Source of the DNA: Entelurus aequoreus
Taxonomy: Eukaryota; Chordata; Actinopteri; Syngnathiformes; Syngnathidae
NCBI RefSeq assembly: GCF_033978785.1
Contig: NC_084733.1
Location: 26,454,243 to 26,518,242 of the forward strand
Length of the DNA: 64,000 nucleotides
Direction: 5' to 3'
Shown here one piece after another: positions 34,501-46,629 of this stretch. The notes below the pieces were generated by a model. That model ran no database searches and was not told where the DNA came from. It saw only the letters and a program-made list of their open reading frames with translations. Position 1 is the first letter of the stretch. The number at the start of each line of letters is the position of its first letter. A program made the translations under genes and the position numbers.

Positions 34501-34946
34501 TATATAAATACATAGAGCTTTAACGACGTCCCTCCTGTCTGTGCCGTCTCCTCCTCCTGTATACGTAAAAAATGTTTTTTAAACCGTTATTTATCCTGCA
34601 AGGTACTATAGAGATAAATAATCTTTTTCCAAGGTAATTCTGCTACAAACCCTCATTTTTAAACATTCGGTCCTCAAACTATTGGTTGTTATCTGTTCGA
34701 AATTTTGCTCCACGACCCTATGACATCATCTTTCTTTTGATGCCACACTGAGAATTCTGAGGCAAACGACAGCATCAATATGGCATTCACAAGTGCTGTT
34801 ATTTCCCCTAGGACTTGCTATCACACATTTGATGCTGTCCTCGCCATTCAAACCCTCAAATGTCGCTGTTTTTTTATTTTAAAAAAAATAAAATAAAAAG
34901 ACGAGGACAAATACACATAAATGTATCTAGTGACATAAAACTTGTG
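34501..34946. other. Intergenic DNA, no gene seen
   Basis: No recognised repeat or exon; ends in A-rich sequence before the SINE. Confidence 0.35.
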
Positions 34947-34954
34947 TTATTAAC

Positions 34955-35260
34955 CTACTCAGTGGCCTAGTGGTCCGTTAGAGTGTCCGCCCTGAGATCG
35001 GTAGGTTGTGAGTTCAAACCCCGGGGTTAGTCATACCAAAGACTATAAAAATGGGACCCATTACCTCCCTGCTTGGCACTCAGCATCAAGGGTTGGAATT
35101 GGGGGTTAAATCACCAAAAATGATTCCCGGGCGCGGCACCGCTGCTGCCCACTGCTCCCCTCACCTCCCAGGGGTTGAACAAGGGGATGGGTGAAATGCA
35201 GAGGACACATTTCACCACCCCTAGTGTGTGTGTGACAATCATTGGTACTTTAACTTTAAC
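34955..35260 (+). mobile_element. Complete SINE-B, tRNA-derived
   Basis: A 306-bp SINE flanked by the exact duplication TTATTAAC (34947-34954 and 35261-35268). The head has an A-box-like TGGCCTAGTGGTCCG and a B-box GAGTTCAAACC, the internal RNA polymerase III promoter of tRNA genes. The body has GGGGGTTAAATCACCAAAAA and the tail TACTTTAACTTTAAC. Other copies are at 21880-22136, 38826-39057 and 61514-61796. Confidence 0.92.
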
Positions 35261-35268
35261 TTATTAAC

Positions 35269-35600
35269 ATTTTTGCATCTGTTGCTCTTGTCACAATGGC
35301 TGAATTTCCAGTGATGGTCGATCTACATTTCAAAAGTAGTACCATTATTCTCCCAATAACAGTGGCGCATAATACCCCTCTTATTTTACAACCTGAAGTA
35401 CCTTTCTCCTACTCCTCAAGGAGACATTTTCACTCTGCTGCTTTGATACGCTTGGCTGCTTGGTAGCAGTTGAAGTGGGGAAAGAAAAAATAGAAATAAA
35501 TAAAGTATCCCATCGTAGACAGGCGTCTGATTTTTATTCCCATGGCTAACCACAGCGAGATGCAGATTGCCTGTGGAGATCGCCACTGGTGCAAAATTAT

Positions 35601-35695
<95 letters not shown>

Positions 35696-35927
35696 GTTTG
35701 TGTAGTTGATGCAACAGTGAGGGAGCGAATTTTCGTAATGATAGAGTCCTAACTAGGCATTTTTTATGAATGAAAACTTTAGAGCTCTTACAAGAATTAC
35801 AACAAAACAAAAAACATATTTGTACACCTGAAAAAATATATAAAAATAATTGGGTTTAAAATAAAAAAATTTATAAAAAAAATTGGTTATAATCATTTAG
35901 TCTACATATGTTCTCATTCATCTAGGG
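35269..35927. other. Intergenic DNA with a (GT)n tract
   Basis: Apart from the microsatellite at 35605-35697 nothing is recognised; the poly-His and Cys-Val frames derive from that tract. Confidence 0.4.
35605..35697. repeat. (GT)n microsatellite
   Basis: About 46 GT units, with GCGTG interruptions at both ends. This tract can adopt left-handed DNA under supercoiling. Confidence 0.98.
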
Positions 35928-36597
35928 CAGTGGTTCTCAACCTTTTTTCAGTGATGTACCCCCTGTGAAAATTGTTTTAATTCAAGTACCCCCTAATCAG
36001 AGCAAAGCATTTTTGGTTGAAAAAAAGGGATAAAGAAGTAAAATACAGCACCATGTCATCAGTTTCTGATTTATTAAATTGTATAACAGTGCAAAATATT
36101 GCTCATTTGTAGTGGTCTTTCTTGAACTATTTGGAAAAAAAGATATAAAAATAACTAAAAACTTGTTGAAAAATAAACAAGTGATTCAATTATAAATAAA
36201 GATTTCTACACATAGAAGTAATCATCAACTTAAAGTGCCCTCTTTGGGGATTGTAATAGAGATCCATCTGGATTCATGAACTTAATTCTAAACATTTCTT
36301 CAAAAAAAAAGAAATCTTTAACATCAATATTTATGGAACATGTCCACAAAAAATCTAGCTGTCAACATTGAATATTATTGCATTGTTGCATTGTACTGAA
36401 TGGAATAGCCTACTTGATTTGATGTTCAGTTTATGAACTTACATTCATATTTTGTTGAAGTATTATTCATTAAATATATTTATAAAGGATTTTTGAATTG
36501 TTGCTATTTTTAGAATATTTTTAAAAAATCTCACGTACCCCTTGGCATACCTTCAAGTACCCCCAGGGGTACGCGTACCCCCATTTGAGAACCACTG
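35928..36597. mobile_element. Non-autonomous hAT, 670 bp
   Basis: Ends CAGTGGTTCTCAACCTTTTT and CCATTTGAGAACCACTG, with the exact 8-bp duplication ATCTAGGG at 35920-35927 and 36598-36605. Several GTACCCCC words lie just inside each end. Confidence 0.94.
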
Positions 36598-37859
36598 ATC
36601 TAGGGCATTGTATTCTCAGGGCATTTAATTGATCGCAACTGGACTGTTCAGTTTGCCTTAGAAGACCTTTCGCCTATTATGTAATTACACTTCATTAGTT
36701 CATGCTCATAGATTTAGGCTACGTTCACACTTCAGGGTCGGATGTCCACCTCAGACTTTTTTGTCAAATCTGCTCTGTTTATATAGTTGTAAAAAAAAAA
36801 ACTTGACGTCTGATTAGGGTTGTACGGTATAGTATAGTACCGCGATACTAATGAATCATATTCGGTACTATACCCCCTCTGACAGTGACGTGCAGTCAGG
36901 GGAGGCAGGTGAGGTGGGGCTTCACGTGCCATCATGGAAAGAAAAAAAATGTAAAAAGAAAAAAAAAAAAATTAAATTATTTTATGTATCCAGTGATTAT
37001 ACTATAAAGTTATTTTCCATTTAACTTCGCCAGTTTTAGATTATTTTTATTCAAAATCGCTGAATTTTCACATTAGCCGCTCAAATACTGAGAAGAGACT
37101 TGCGGTGAGTCACCAGCCAGTTGAGGCACGTCACTGAGTTGAGCCTCACCATGGATTGCGCAATGACTCGGCTAACTGCTGGCCTGCTGTGCAGTGAGAC
37201 CGTATTGCTATGTGAATTATATTATACATTTCCATAGTTTAGTTAGCTGAGGTATATAATGTACAGTGTATTTTGTCAACAACTGTATGTGTGTAACGTA
37301 TTTCTTGTGCTGAGCAATCATAAAACGGCTGCAAAAGACGCACTGTGTGAGGCTCGCAGTAATCCCGCCTCCTGGTGGTAGAGGGCGGTAGTGATCCCAG
37401 AGATCATTCTTGCGACTACTCGGCTGCAGAAGAAGTGACAACAGGCAGCAACAGTTAGCAGCGATCGTTTATTTTTTCCTCTTGCCATGGAGGATTACAT
37501 ATCTAAAATAAAACAGTTTTCTAAACTGGACTTTCAATCGCAGCAGGAGGTAATAATTAAAGGATCATCTCCATCGAGACAGAGATTGATTGATTGATTG
37601 ATTGAGACTTTTATTAGTAGGTTGCACAGTGAAGTACATATTCCGTACAATTGACCACTAAATGGTAACACCTGAATACGTTTTTCAACTTGTTTAAGTC
37701 GGGGTCCACTTAAATTGATTCATGATACAGATATATACTATCATATATACTATCATCATAATACAGTCATCACATAAGATAATCACATTGAATTATTTAC
37801 ATTATTTACAATCAGGGGTGTGGAGGGGGGGGGGGGGATATGGACATCAAGTAGTGGAC

Positions 37860-37960
<101 letters not shown>

Positions 37961-38034
37961 AGAAGGCATAAGAAAAAGAAAAAGTATCTGCATTTGATTG
38001 TTTACATTTGATTATTAGCAATCCGGGGAGGGTG

Positions 38035-38650
38035 TTAGTTTAGGGTTGTAGCTGCCTGGAGGTGAACTTTTATTGCGGTTTTGAAGGAGGATAGAGATGC
38101 CCTTTCTTTTATACCTGTTGGGAGCGCATTCCACATTGATGTGGCATAGAAAGAGAATGAGTTAAGACCTTTGTTAGTTCGGAATCTGGGTTTAACGTGG
38201 TTAGTGGAGCACCCCCTGGTGTTGTGGTTATGGCGGTCATTTACGTTAAGGAAGTAGTTTGACATGTACTTCGGTATCAGGTAGGTGTAGCAGATTTTAT
38301 AGACTAGGCTCAGTGCAAGTTGTTTAACCCTGTCCTCCACCTTGAGCCAGCCCACTTTAGAGAAGTGGGTAGGAGTGAGGTGGGATCTGGGGTGGAGGTC
38401 TAGAAGTAACCTGACTAGATTGTTCTGAGATGTTTGGAGTTTAGATTTGAGGGTTTTGGAGGTGCTAGGGTACCAGGAGGTGCATGCGTAGTCGAAAAAG
38501 GGTTGAACGAGAGTTCCCGCCAGAATCCTCAAGGTGCTTTTGTTGACCAGAGAGGAAATTCTGTAGAGAAATCTCGTTCGTTGGTTAACCTTTTCGATTA
38601 TCTTGGTTGCCATTTTAGCACAGGAAAGGTTAGCCTCTAGAATGGAACCT
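38035..38650 (-). pseudogene. LINE ORF2 C-terminal region
   Basis: A 192-codon open frame on the minus strand (38613 to 38035), open further upstream to about 38650. It contains FDYACTSWYPSTSKTLKSKL, LHPRSHLTPTHFSKVGWLKV and, near the end, SFYATSMWNALPTGIKERAS followed by SSFKTAIKVHL. This order (DYA..WYP, then LP..IK, then FK..VK) is that of the tail behind the reverse transcriptase in Jockey-superfamily LINEs. The reverse transcriptase is missing because the copy is 5'-truncated. The frame is undamaged, which suggests a rather recent insertion. Clade assignment (CR1-, Rex1- or L2-related) cannot be settled by eye. Confidence 0.8.
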
Positions 38651-38825
38651 AGGTAGGTGAGAGACTTTTAAAACTGAAGAAAGATAAGGAAGACTTCTAT
38701 AAACAAGTTATCGATGCTTTTGTTCAAAAGGAGCTGCGCATTGGACTTCATTTACAAGTAAAGGTAAGACTATAATAATGTTTTTTTTTCATTAAATGTG
38801 CTTTTTTGTGTGCTACAGTTTGTAT

Positions 38826-39057
38826 GTGTAAAGTTAAAGTTAAGTTAAAGTACCAATGATTGTCACACACACTAAGTGTGGTGAAATTTGTCCTCTGCAT
38901 TTGACCCATCCCCTTGCTCACCCCCTGGGAGGTGAGGGGAGCAGTGGGGAGCAGTGGGCAGAAGCGGCGCCGCGCCCGGGATTTATTTTTGGTGATTTAA
39001 CCCCCAATTCCAACCCTTGATGCTGAGTGCCAAGCAGGGAAAAATGCTGGTATGAGC
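38826..39057 (-). mobile_element. SINE-B fragment, minus strand
   Basis: Tail AAAGTTAAAGTTAAG first, then GGTGATTTAACCCCCAATTC and TTGATGCTGAGTGCCAAGCA. It stops before the tRNA head, so it is 5'-truncated. It lies just after a possible splice acceptor of the inner hAT. Confidence 0.85.
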
Positions 39058-40349
39058 TTTTAAACATAACCCGTTAACTGCTGCCAATCAAATGGTAAAA
39101 TAAGATACTCTTTAGGGTTCATATGTTTGTAAATCTGACTGTGATGAAGTCAGTGCCTCACCAGCCATGAACCTCACCGCACGTCACTGCCCTCTGAAAA
39201 GTACTGGTCCGCCACCCACCCACACCCCAGTCGTCGTCACGTTGTGTCATTGCTGGTTTACGAGCAGAAGAGCATGTTCGGCAGCGCACAATCACGGAGT
39301 ACTTACAAGCAGACAATGTGTGTAGACAGAAAAGGGAGAACGGACGCGTTTTGGCTTAAAAACTAAATATAAAGGTAAAGTTATAACACTGAAACGTCCT
39401 CAGGAAGAGATGCTTTAAAGACATGGCTAGCTAGCTAGCGACTAACGTCCTGCCCCAGTCGGCAGAGTTTTAGCTACTTCTGAATCACTAATACTCGCCT
39501 CCATGGCGACAAATAAAGTACGTTTCTTACAAGTATCATCCCTGCAGGACGACGAATAGCTAAACATGCTTCACTACACACCGTAGCTCACCGCTCTCAA
39601 AATGTAAACAAACGCCATTGGTGGATCTACACCTAACATCCACTGTAATGATACCAAGTACAATAGCGTATGTAGTCGATACTATTATGATTGATATTTT
39701 TTGGCATCACAACATCTTCTTTCGTTTTTTTTTATGTATATTATGTTTATAAACTCAGGAAATATGTCCCTGGACACATGAGGACTTTGAATATGACCAA
39801 TGTATGATCCAGTAACTACTTGGTATCGGATTGATACCCAAATTTGTGGTATCATCCAAAACTAATGTAAAGTATCAAACAACAGAATAATAAGTGATTA
39901 TTACATTTTAACAGAAGTGTAGATAGAACATGTTAAAAGAGAAAGTAAGCAGATATTAACAGTAAACAAACGAATAGATTAATAATTCATTTTCTACCAC
40001 ATGTCCTTTATAATGTTGACAAAATAATAGAATGGACAATGACACAATATGTTACTGCATGCGTCATCAGACTAAATTAGGAGTCTTTGTTTGCTTACTT
40101 ACTACTAAACGACAAGTTGTCTAGTATGTTCACTATTTTATTTAAGGAAAAACTTGCAAAGAGAAACATATGTTTAATGTATTGTAAGATTTGTTGTTAA
40201 AATAAAGCCAATAAAGCCATGTTTTGTGGTCCCCTTTATTTAGAAAAGTATCGAAACGTATCGAAAAGTATCGAAAAGTATCGAAAAGTATCGAAATGAT
40301 TTGGGTACCCGTACCAAAACATTGGTATTGGGACAATACTACGTCTAAT

Positions 40350-41095
40350 AAACACAATGTGACCAGCATGCAGACATGACGACAGGACGTCAAACGTGCT
40401 AGTAAACATGGCTCCAATTCTAGTAGATATCGGTCCTGGTGCATTCGTGGCATTTTCAAAGATTTTGTGCAATGAAAGTCAATATTTTCTGTACCGAATT
40501 ATTGCGCATAGAAGATTAAGAAGAAAGAGAGCGAGCATATCTCTGCTCTCGCAGTTTTTGAGGCATTTTGACGTCTGCTCCGAAGAGCGAGTGGTGAAGT
40601 CGGAGACAGGAGTTGTGGGACATTGAAGTGAATTCTTGAAACATTACTTTTCGCCAGTTTTCTCCTCATTTGTCAACTATTTATTTTGCAACCATATATT
40701 TTGACAAAGAATTATGACACTTTTTGCTTTCTGATGATGTACTGGTTGGATGAACGCGTGCTCACTCGTTCCGACTGCAGTCGCATGGCATGCATATACG
40801 AAAGAGGCCTGGGTCAGATTTGAAACATTTGGAATTGCACTAAAAGTATACCGTGGAGGAGAACATTATGTGATATTGCTTTCATTTTTTTCAACGCAGC
40901 ATCCTTCACTCAGCCGCTGTGACTGAGAGTTAATGACGTGAGGAAATATGGTGCGGCCGATGTGTAGGGAACCTTTCCACAACTTGTTTATACAGTAATG
41001 CTGTTTGTTTACTGCGATGATCACTCCGTCTTTGTTTAACTGCAAAGTTTGTCAGTGTTCCAATTAGAAAACCCGAAACCATTGAAGTTGGCCTT
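40350..41095. other. Intergenic DNA, no gene seen
   Basis: No repeat with ends was recognised. Short frames such as 40396-40626 have no conserved motif. Confidence 0.3.
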
Positions 41096-41099
41096 TTGT

Positions 41100-42550
41100 G
41101 TAATTCGTAAATACAAACAGAATACAATGATTTGCAAATCCTTTTCAACTTATATTCAATTGAATAGACTGCAAAGACAATATATTTAATGTTTGAACTG
41201 AGAAACATGTAATTTTTTGCAAATAATCATAAACTTAGAATTTAATGGCAGCAACACATTGCAAAAAAGTTGACACATGCATTTTTATCACTGTGTTACA
41301 TGGCCTTTCCTTTTAACAACACTCAGTAAACGTTTGGGAACTGAGGAGACCAATTTCTGAAGCTTTTCCGGTGGAATTCTTTCCCATTCTTGCTTGATGT
41401 ACAGCTTAAGTTGTTCAACAGTCCGGGGTCTCCGTTGTGGTAGTTTACGCTTCATAATGTGCCACACATTTTCAATGGTGGTCTGGACTACAGGCAGGCC
41501 AGTCTAGTACCCGCACTCTTTGACTACGAAGCCACGATGTTGTAACACATGCAGAATGTGGCTTGGCATTGTCTTGCTGAAATAAGCAGGGGCGTCCATG
41601 AAAAAGATGTAAGCAACATCTTTTTCAACATATGTTGCTCCAAAACCCATATGTACCTTTCAGCATTAATGGTGCCTTCACAGATGTGTAAGTTACCCAT
41701 GTCTTGGGCACTAATACAACCCCATACCATCGCAGATGCTGGCTTTTCAACTTTGCGCCTATAACAATCCGGATGGTTCTTTTCCTCTTTGGTTCGGAGG
41801 ACACGACGTCCAACAGTTTCCAAAAACAATTTGAAATGTGGACTCGTCAGACCACAGAACACTTTTCCACTTTGCGTCCATCCATCTTAGATGAGCTCGG
41901 GCCCAGCGAAGCCGGTGGCGTTTCTGGGTGTTGTTGATAAATGGCTTTCACTTTGCATGGTAGAGTTTTAACTTGCACTTACAGATGTAGCGACAAACTG
42001 TAGTTACTGAGAGTGGTTTTCTGAAGTGTTCCTGAGCCCATGTGGTGATATCCTTTACACACTGATGTTGTTTTTTGATGCAGTACCGGGCATTGCCGCT
42101 TACGTGCAGCGAGTTCTCCAGATTCTCTGAGCCTTTTGATGATATTACGGACCGTAGATGGTGAAATCCCTAAATTCCTTGCAATAGCTCGTTGAGAAAT
42201 GTTATTCTTAAAACTGTTCGACAATTTTCTCACGCATTTGTTGACAAAGTGGTGACCCTCGCCCCATCCTTGTTTGTGAATGACTGAGCATTTCTTGGAA
42301 GCTGCTTTTATACCCAATCATGGCACCCACCTGTTCCCAACTAGCCTGTTCACCTGTGGGATTTTCCAAATAAGTGTTTAATGAGCATTCCTCAACTTTC
42401 TCAGTCTTTTTTGCCACTTGTGCCAGCTTTTTTGAAACATGTTGCAGCCATCAAATTCCAAATTAGATAATATTTGCAAAAAATAACAAGGTTTACCAGT
42501 TCGAATGTTGAGTATCTATTCTTTGCATTCTATTTGATTAAATATATGAC
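41100..42550 (-). mobile_element. Tc1/IS630-type transposon with long inverted repeats
   Basis: The left arm (TTCAATTGAATAGACTGCAA then AGACAATATATTTAATGTTT) and the right arm (reverse complement TTAATCAAATAGAATGCAAA then GAATAGATACTCAACATTCG) form imperfect inverted repeats of about 55 bp. Between them a decayed transposase runs on the minus strand. Outermost bases are not certain. Confidence 0.75.
41290..42330 (-). pseudogene. Tc1/IS630-type transposase relic (DDE)
   Basis: Read from right to left: an N-terminal helix-turn-helix (42317 downwards, with NNISQRAIARNLGISPSTVR and IIKRLRESGELAARKRQ), then in another frame a block with LWSDEST (first catalytic aspartate, about 41838-41856), then MVWGCISAQDMGNLHICEG and INAERYIWVLEQHM, then a block whose codons read close to QQDNAKPH in a shifted frame, and finally a region near 41490 reminiscent of ACSPD. 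Thus the domain order of a Tc1-type transposase is complete, but several frameshifts break it. It would have excised and integrated its element at TA sites. Confidence 0.8.
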
Positions 42551-42559
42551 TATAATACA

Positions 42560-43120
42560 TACATTTAGTACATGTAAATGCACATACAGTAACTCCTCTC
42601 TATCCGAATGTAAAAATAGAGATAAAGGCATCATTTAATGAGAAAACACTGACATGTTGATGCTAATAATGACCAAAAACACAAATATGTTTCTTAAAAT
42701 ATGTGGATGACGTTGAGCCTGAGTCTTTTTTACTAGACATTGGAAATTACATGATGGCGTCACATTCACACCCCAGCCCAACGCTATTTTACTTAACATA
42801 ATGAATAGTCATGATTAATAATCATAATTTCAATATTGATACAAATAATTGTGATTATTCTTTTGGTCATAATCGTGCAGACCTATGTGCGAGACTAGAT
42901 CTCATATGTGAACACTATTTTGATCTATATGGACAAAACATGCTGTTACGTCTTATGTCCATCAGGTGCAATCTTGCAAAATTCTTACATTTCTTTTACT
43001 TGTTTATCTCTTATGTCCATGGTGCAATCTTGCACAATTTTCACATGTATTTTTATTTATTTATGTTATTTTATTTCGGCCATATTACTTTGTTTATAAT
43101 GATTGTGTTGCTTTCATATG
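42560..43120. other. AT-rich intergenic DNA
   Basis: Includes AATCATGATTAATAATCAT-like words and GTGCAATCTTGCA repeated twice (about 42966 and 43023). Probably part of an older hAT whose other side follows the inserted element at 43129-44131 and ends in CATGGCATCCCTAG near 44303. Confidence 0.35.
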
Positions 43121-43128
43121 ATGTACAT

Positions 43129-44131
43129 CAGGGGTGTCCGAACTTTTTCCACAGAGGGCCCCACACTGAAAAATCTAAGCAAGCGGGGGGCCATTTTCAT
43201 ATTTTTTATTTTAAAAACCAATACAATAAATGTATAAAAAATATATATTTAGGCCTCCACTCAGGCTTGATCCCGGTGAACCCAAATGGTATCGGTCAAA
43301 AAAAAAAAAAAAAAGTCATTATTTAGTATTATTATTTTTATTATTATTATTATTCAAAGTTTAAATCTCTAGATCAACATTAGGTCTATCTGTCAATATA
43401 CAATTTTTAAACATTTAAGTTGTGTGCCCTTTTTGTCAAAGAAAACCCTGTTTTTTTATGGAAAAAACACCAAATATGCAATATTTTCCTCCAATGAAAT
43501 TTTAAAGTGGAATATTTGAGATTATAAAATAATTGGAGCCTTAAAAAGGTCAATTACACATAACAACATTGATTTTAATTCCTTATTAATTTTTGAGCAA
43601 TGACACAAAAAAAATCCCACTAAAATTATTTAACATCAAAGTGTTAAAAAATATATTATACATTTTTTATACTGTTGACTTTTAACACAATAATCTCGAG
43701 ATCAGTTTCAGATCTATCCGTCAATTATACGTTTTATTGTTGTTTGTGTTTTTTGTTTGTTTGTTTCAGGCCCTTCTTTAAAAAAAAAAAAACAGCTCTG
43801 TTTTTTTATATGGCAAACACAAAATATGCAACATTTTCCCCAAAAAATATCTCAAAGTGCAATATTTAATGTGACATAATTGGAGCCTTGAATAGGTCAA
43901 TAGCTCATAATGACGTTGATTTTGATTAATTATTATGTTTTAAAGAAAGAAACAGCCTGCAGGGCAGCTTTGTGTATATTAGAGTAAACATTGCAACATG
44001 TTCTTGTTACATTTCACCTGTTTGCTGTTTTATACCACTTTTTGTGTTTTACATTTTTTTTAATCATATTTTTAGAATGTGCCGTGGGGCCGTTAAAAAA
44101 TTTATTGCGGGCCGCACTTTGGACACCCCTG
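43129..44131. mobile_element. Non-autonomous hAT, 1003 bp
   Basis: Ends CAGGGGTGTCCGAACTTTTT and CACTTTGGACACCCCTG with the exact 8-bp duplication ATGTACAT (43121-43128 and 44132-44139). Same family as 32225-33168. It carries poly-A/T runs but no transposase. Confidence 0.94.
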
Positions 44132-44396
44132 ATGTACATGAAACACAGTGTTCTTATCTACAATAATGTTTTTTCTACAAGGAAATCATGTTGTTTGTGT
44201 TTTTATTTAAAACTAGGTTAAACATTTCAGTATAATGATAATAATGATAAACCTGATAATTTTGGTCACAATAACCGAAATGTTCATATCATGGCATCCC
44301 TAGTACGCAAGCACAAACATATACAAACATACATACATACATACACACACACTGTACATACATCCACGCACACTTTTACTCTACATACACATGTAC

Positions 44397-44512
<116 letters not shown>

Positions 44513-44594
44513 ACACATCTAATATTCACGTTTCATCAAAAATTTATTAATGCTGACAGGCAATGTTCAAAATAAATAAACAAATAGAAATAAG

Positions 44595-45003
44595 ATACCT
44601 GTGGTGGTATTTATGCATCACATTTGCTATGATGCATTTATTTTCTTTAAAAAGGCAATACAGGTATACATACATTTATAACAAATCTGTTATTAATTAC
44701 AGTATTAACATATATTTTCCTTACATTGTATCGTTTTTCTCCATTCTTTAACTGTTGCTGCTTATTGTACAATGTACTGCACTATGCTGACAATTTTTTT
44801 CTAGAAATTTCTCTAATCCTTTTAATGACTTTTTCTTTATTAAAACGATTAGCAACACATCTATTTCTGGTGTTATTGTATACTGTACTCATGTTTATAA
44901 ACACATTTTTACTTTTCCGGGGGTGAAGCACGGGAGGCGAATATGTGTGCACAGATCAAATACTGTTTGGGATTTGCACATTTTTAGCATAAGATTGGCA
45001 AGA
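44595..45003 (+). repeat. hAT-like repeat shared with 10790-11240
   Basis: Begins ACCTGTGGTGGTATTTATGC and shares TTGCTGCTTATTGTACAATG, CTTTTAATGACTTTTTCTTT and TGGTGTTATTGTATACTGTA with the earlier copy. A possible right end of the element is GTGGAAACCCTTATA near 45670, on the far side of the Tigger-like insertion. Confidence 0.5.
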
Positions 45004-45006
45004 TTA

Positions 45007-45540
45007 CCGTAATTTCCGGACTATAAACCGCTACTTTTTCCCCTCGTTCTGGTCCCTGCGGCTTATACAAGGGTGCGGCTTATTTACGGCCTGTTCTTCT
45101 CCGACACCGACGAAGAGGATTTCGGTGGTTTTAGTACGCAGGAGGAAGACGATGACACAATGATTAAAGACTGACTTTTCATATACCGGTAGGCTGGTTA
45201 TTTTGATAACGTACAGGTGAGCACTTTGTATTACTTTGCACCGTTGTATTATTTGTACTCTGCACGAATGCTGTTCGCCATGTCAAAGATGTGAAAGTTT
45301 GATTGAATGATTGAAAGATTTATTGTTAATAAATGGGACGCTTTGCGTTCCCAAACAGTCATCTCTGTCCCGACAATCCCCTCCGTGGTAGCAGGAACCC
45401 CTATATACTACGGTAATTACACATCAAAACCCTGCGGCTTATAGTCGGGTGCGGCTTATATATGGAGCAATCTGTATGTTCCCCTAAATTTAGCTGGTGC
45501 GGCTTATAGTCAGGTGCGGCTTATAGTCCGGAAATTACGG
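45007..45540. mobile_element. Tigger/pogo-like miniature element, 534 bp
   Basis: Ends CCGTAATTTCCGGACTATAA and TTATAGTCCGGAAATTACGG are perfect 20-bp inverted repeats flanked by TA (45005-45006 and 45541-45542). Subterminal copies of GTGCGGCTTAT occur on the right, one more on the left. Between 45100 and 45175 the frame reads FFSDTDEEDFGGFSTQEEDD and ends in a stop, which resembles the acidic C-terminus of pogo/Tigger-type transposases. Thus it is likely a deletion derivative that kept the very end of the gene. Confidence 0.85.
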
Positions 45541-45544
45541 TAAC

Positions 45545-46540
45545 ATAAGGTTGGCAATAAAAGTAAAAAGATCGTTGGACTTTGTGGGTCTTGTAAATTC
45601 CATTCCATTTAAGGTGTGGCGGCTAATATTTTGCCCGTGTGCACAGCCACAATCAATTACATTAAGTGGAAACCCTTATATAGAATCCACAAAATTTGGG
45701 AACAAGTTTTATTGATATACTTGAAGAATTATTTTTTTGGCAAGGAGTTCAATTATTTGTACGTCGGATTTATGTGATACACTTTGGGTATATGAAGTCT
45801 GTTGAGTTTGAAGCAACGTTCCTCTGGTATGCAATCGCAAGAGGGCCTACCTCCGGGTATGATTAGAATGAGAAGTCATTCCACCTCTATCCTCATGGCC
45901 ACTGTGATAAAAATACAGCAAAGTGATTAGAGGGAGTAGAGATGATAAAAAAGGCTTGATTCATTTATATTTTATGACATATGAAAAAGTAATCTGACCT
46001 ATAGACGCTATGGTTCACTCTAGATGGGGAAGTAAGGAAGCCTACATCTGTTTAAGGCTGCCTAATTTCAATGGCTGTACTGCATTATTTACGTCATTAA
46101 AAACCAAGACTGCTGTATAACTCATTCGGGAGACACATGCATTAATCCAAGGTTGGAGATGAAAATAAGGTGACAGCATGGGTTCTTTCTCTCTCTCTCT
46201 CTCTCTCCCCACAGAGCTATTTTCAATGCACCTGGTCAATCTAGCATAATGTGATGGTTATTGCTTTCAGCCTGTGCGGATAGATATCTGTCAGTGAATA
46301 TTTGCGTGCGGGGACTTTCTTGTAATATTAGTGTTATTCTCCATCATCCCTATGATCATTAAATAAATTACAATAATGATATTGAATGACTGACAATTGT
46401 GGTAGTATTTTTTTTTGAGGTGACAGTCTAATGTTTGAGTTTGTGGCACATGCATAATGTCTATGTCCAGCGGCAACTGGAAACAGTTTTCCAGTAAAGT
46501 ACCATACTGACCGGACGTAGGACGGTATTTGTGTCACCCT
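45545..46540. other. Intergenic DNA, no gene seen
   Basis: A short (TC)n run (46190-46207) and otherwise nothing recognised beyond the possible hAT end near 45670. Confidence 0.35.
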
Positions 46541-46629
46541 AGAACAGGGGCCGGCAACCCAAAATGTTGAAAGAGCCATATTGGACCACAAATACAAAAA
46601 AGTAATTGGTGTGGAGCCGCAAAAATTAA

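Noticed and set aside
34955..35040. A tRNA gene at the SINE heads (also 55707-55790 and 47850-47926)
   Set aside because: A- and B-box motifs are present, but the arms do not fold as a tRNA and SINE body follows directly; flanking duplications prove insertion.
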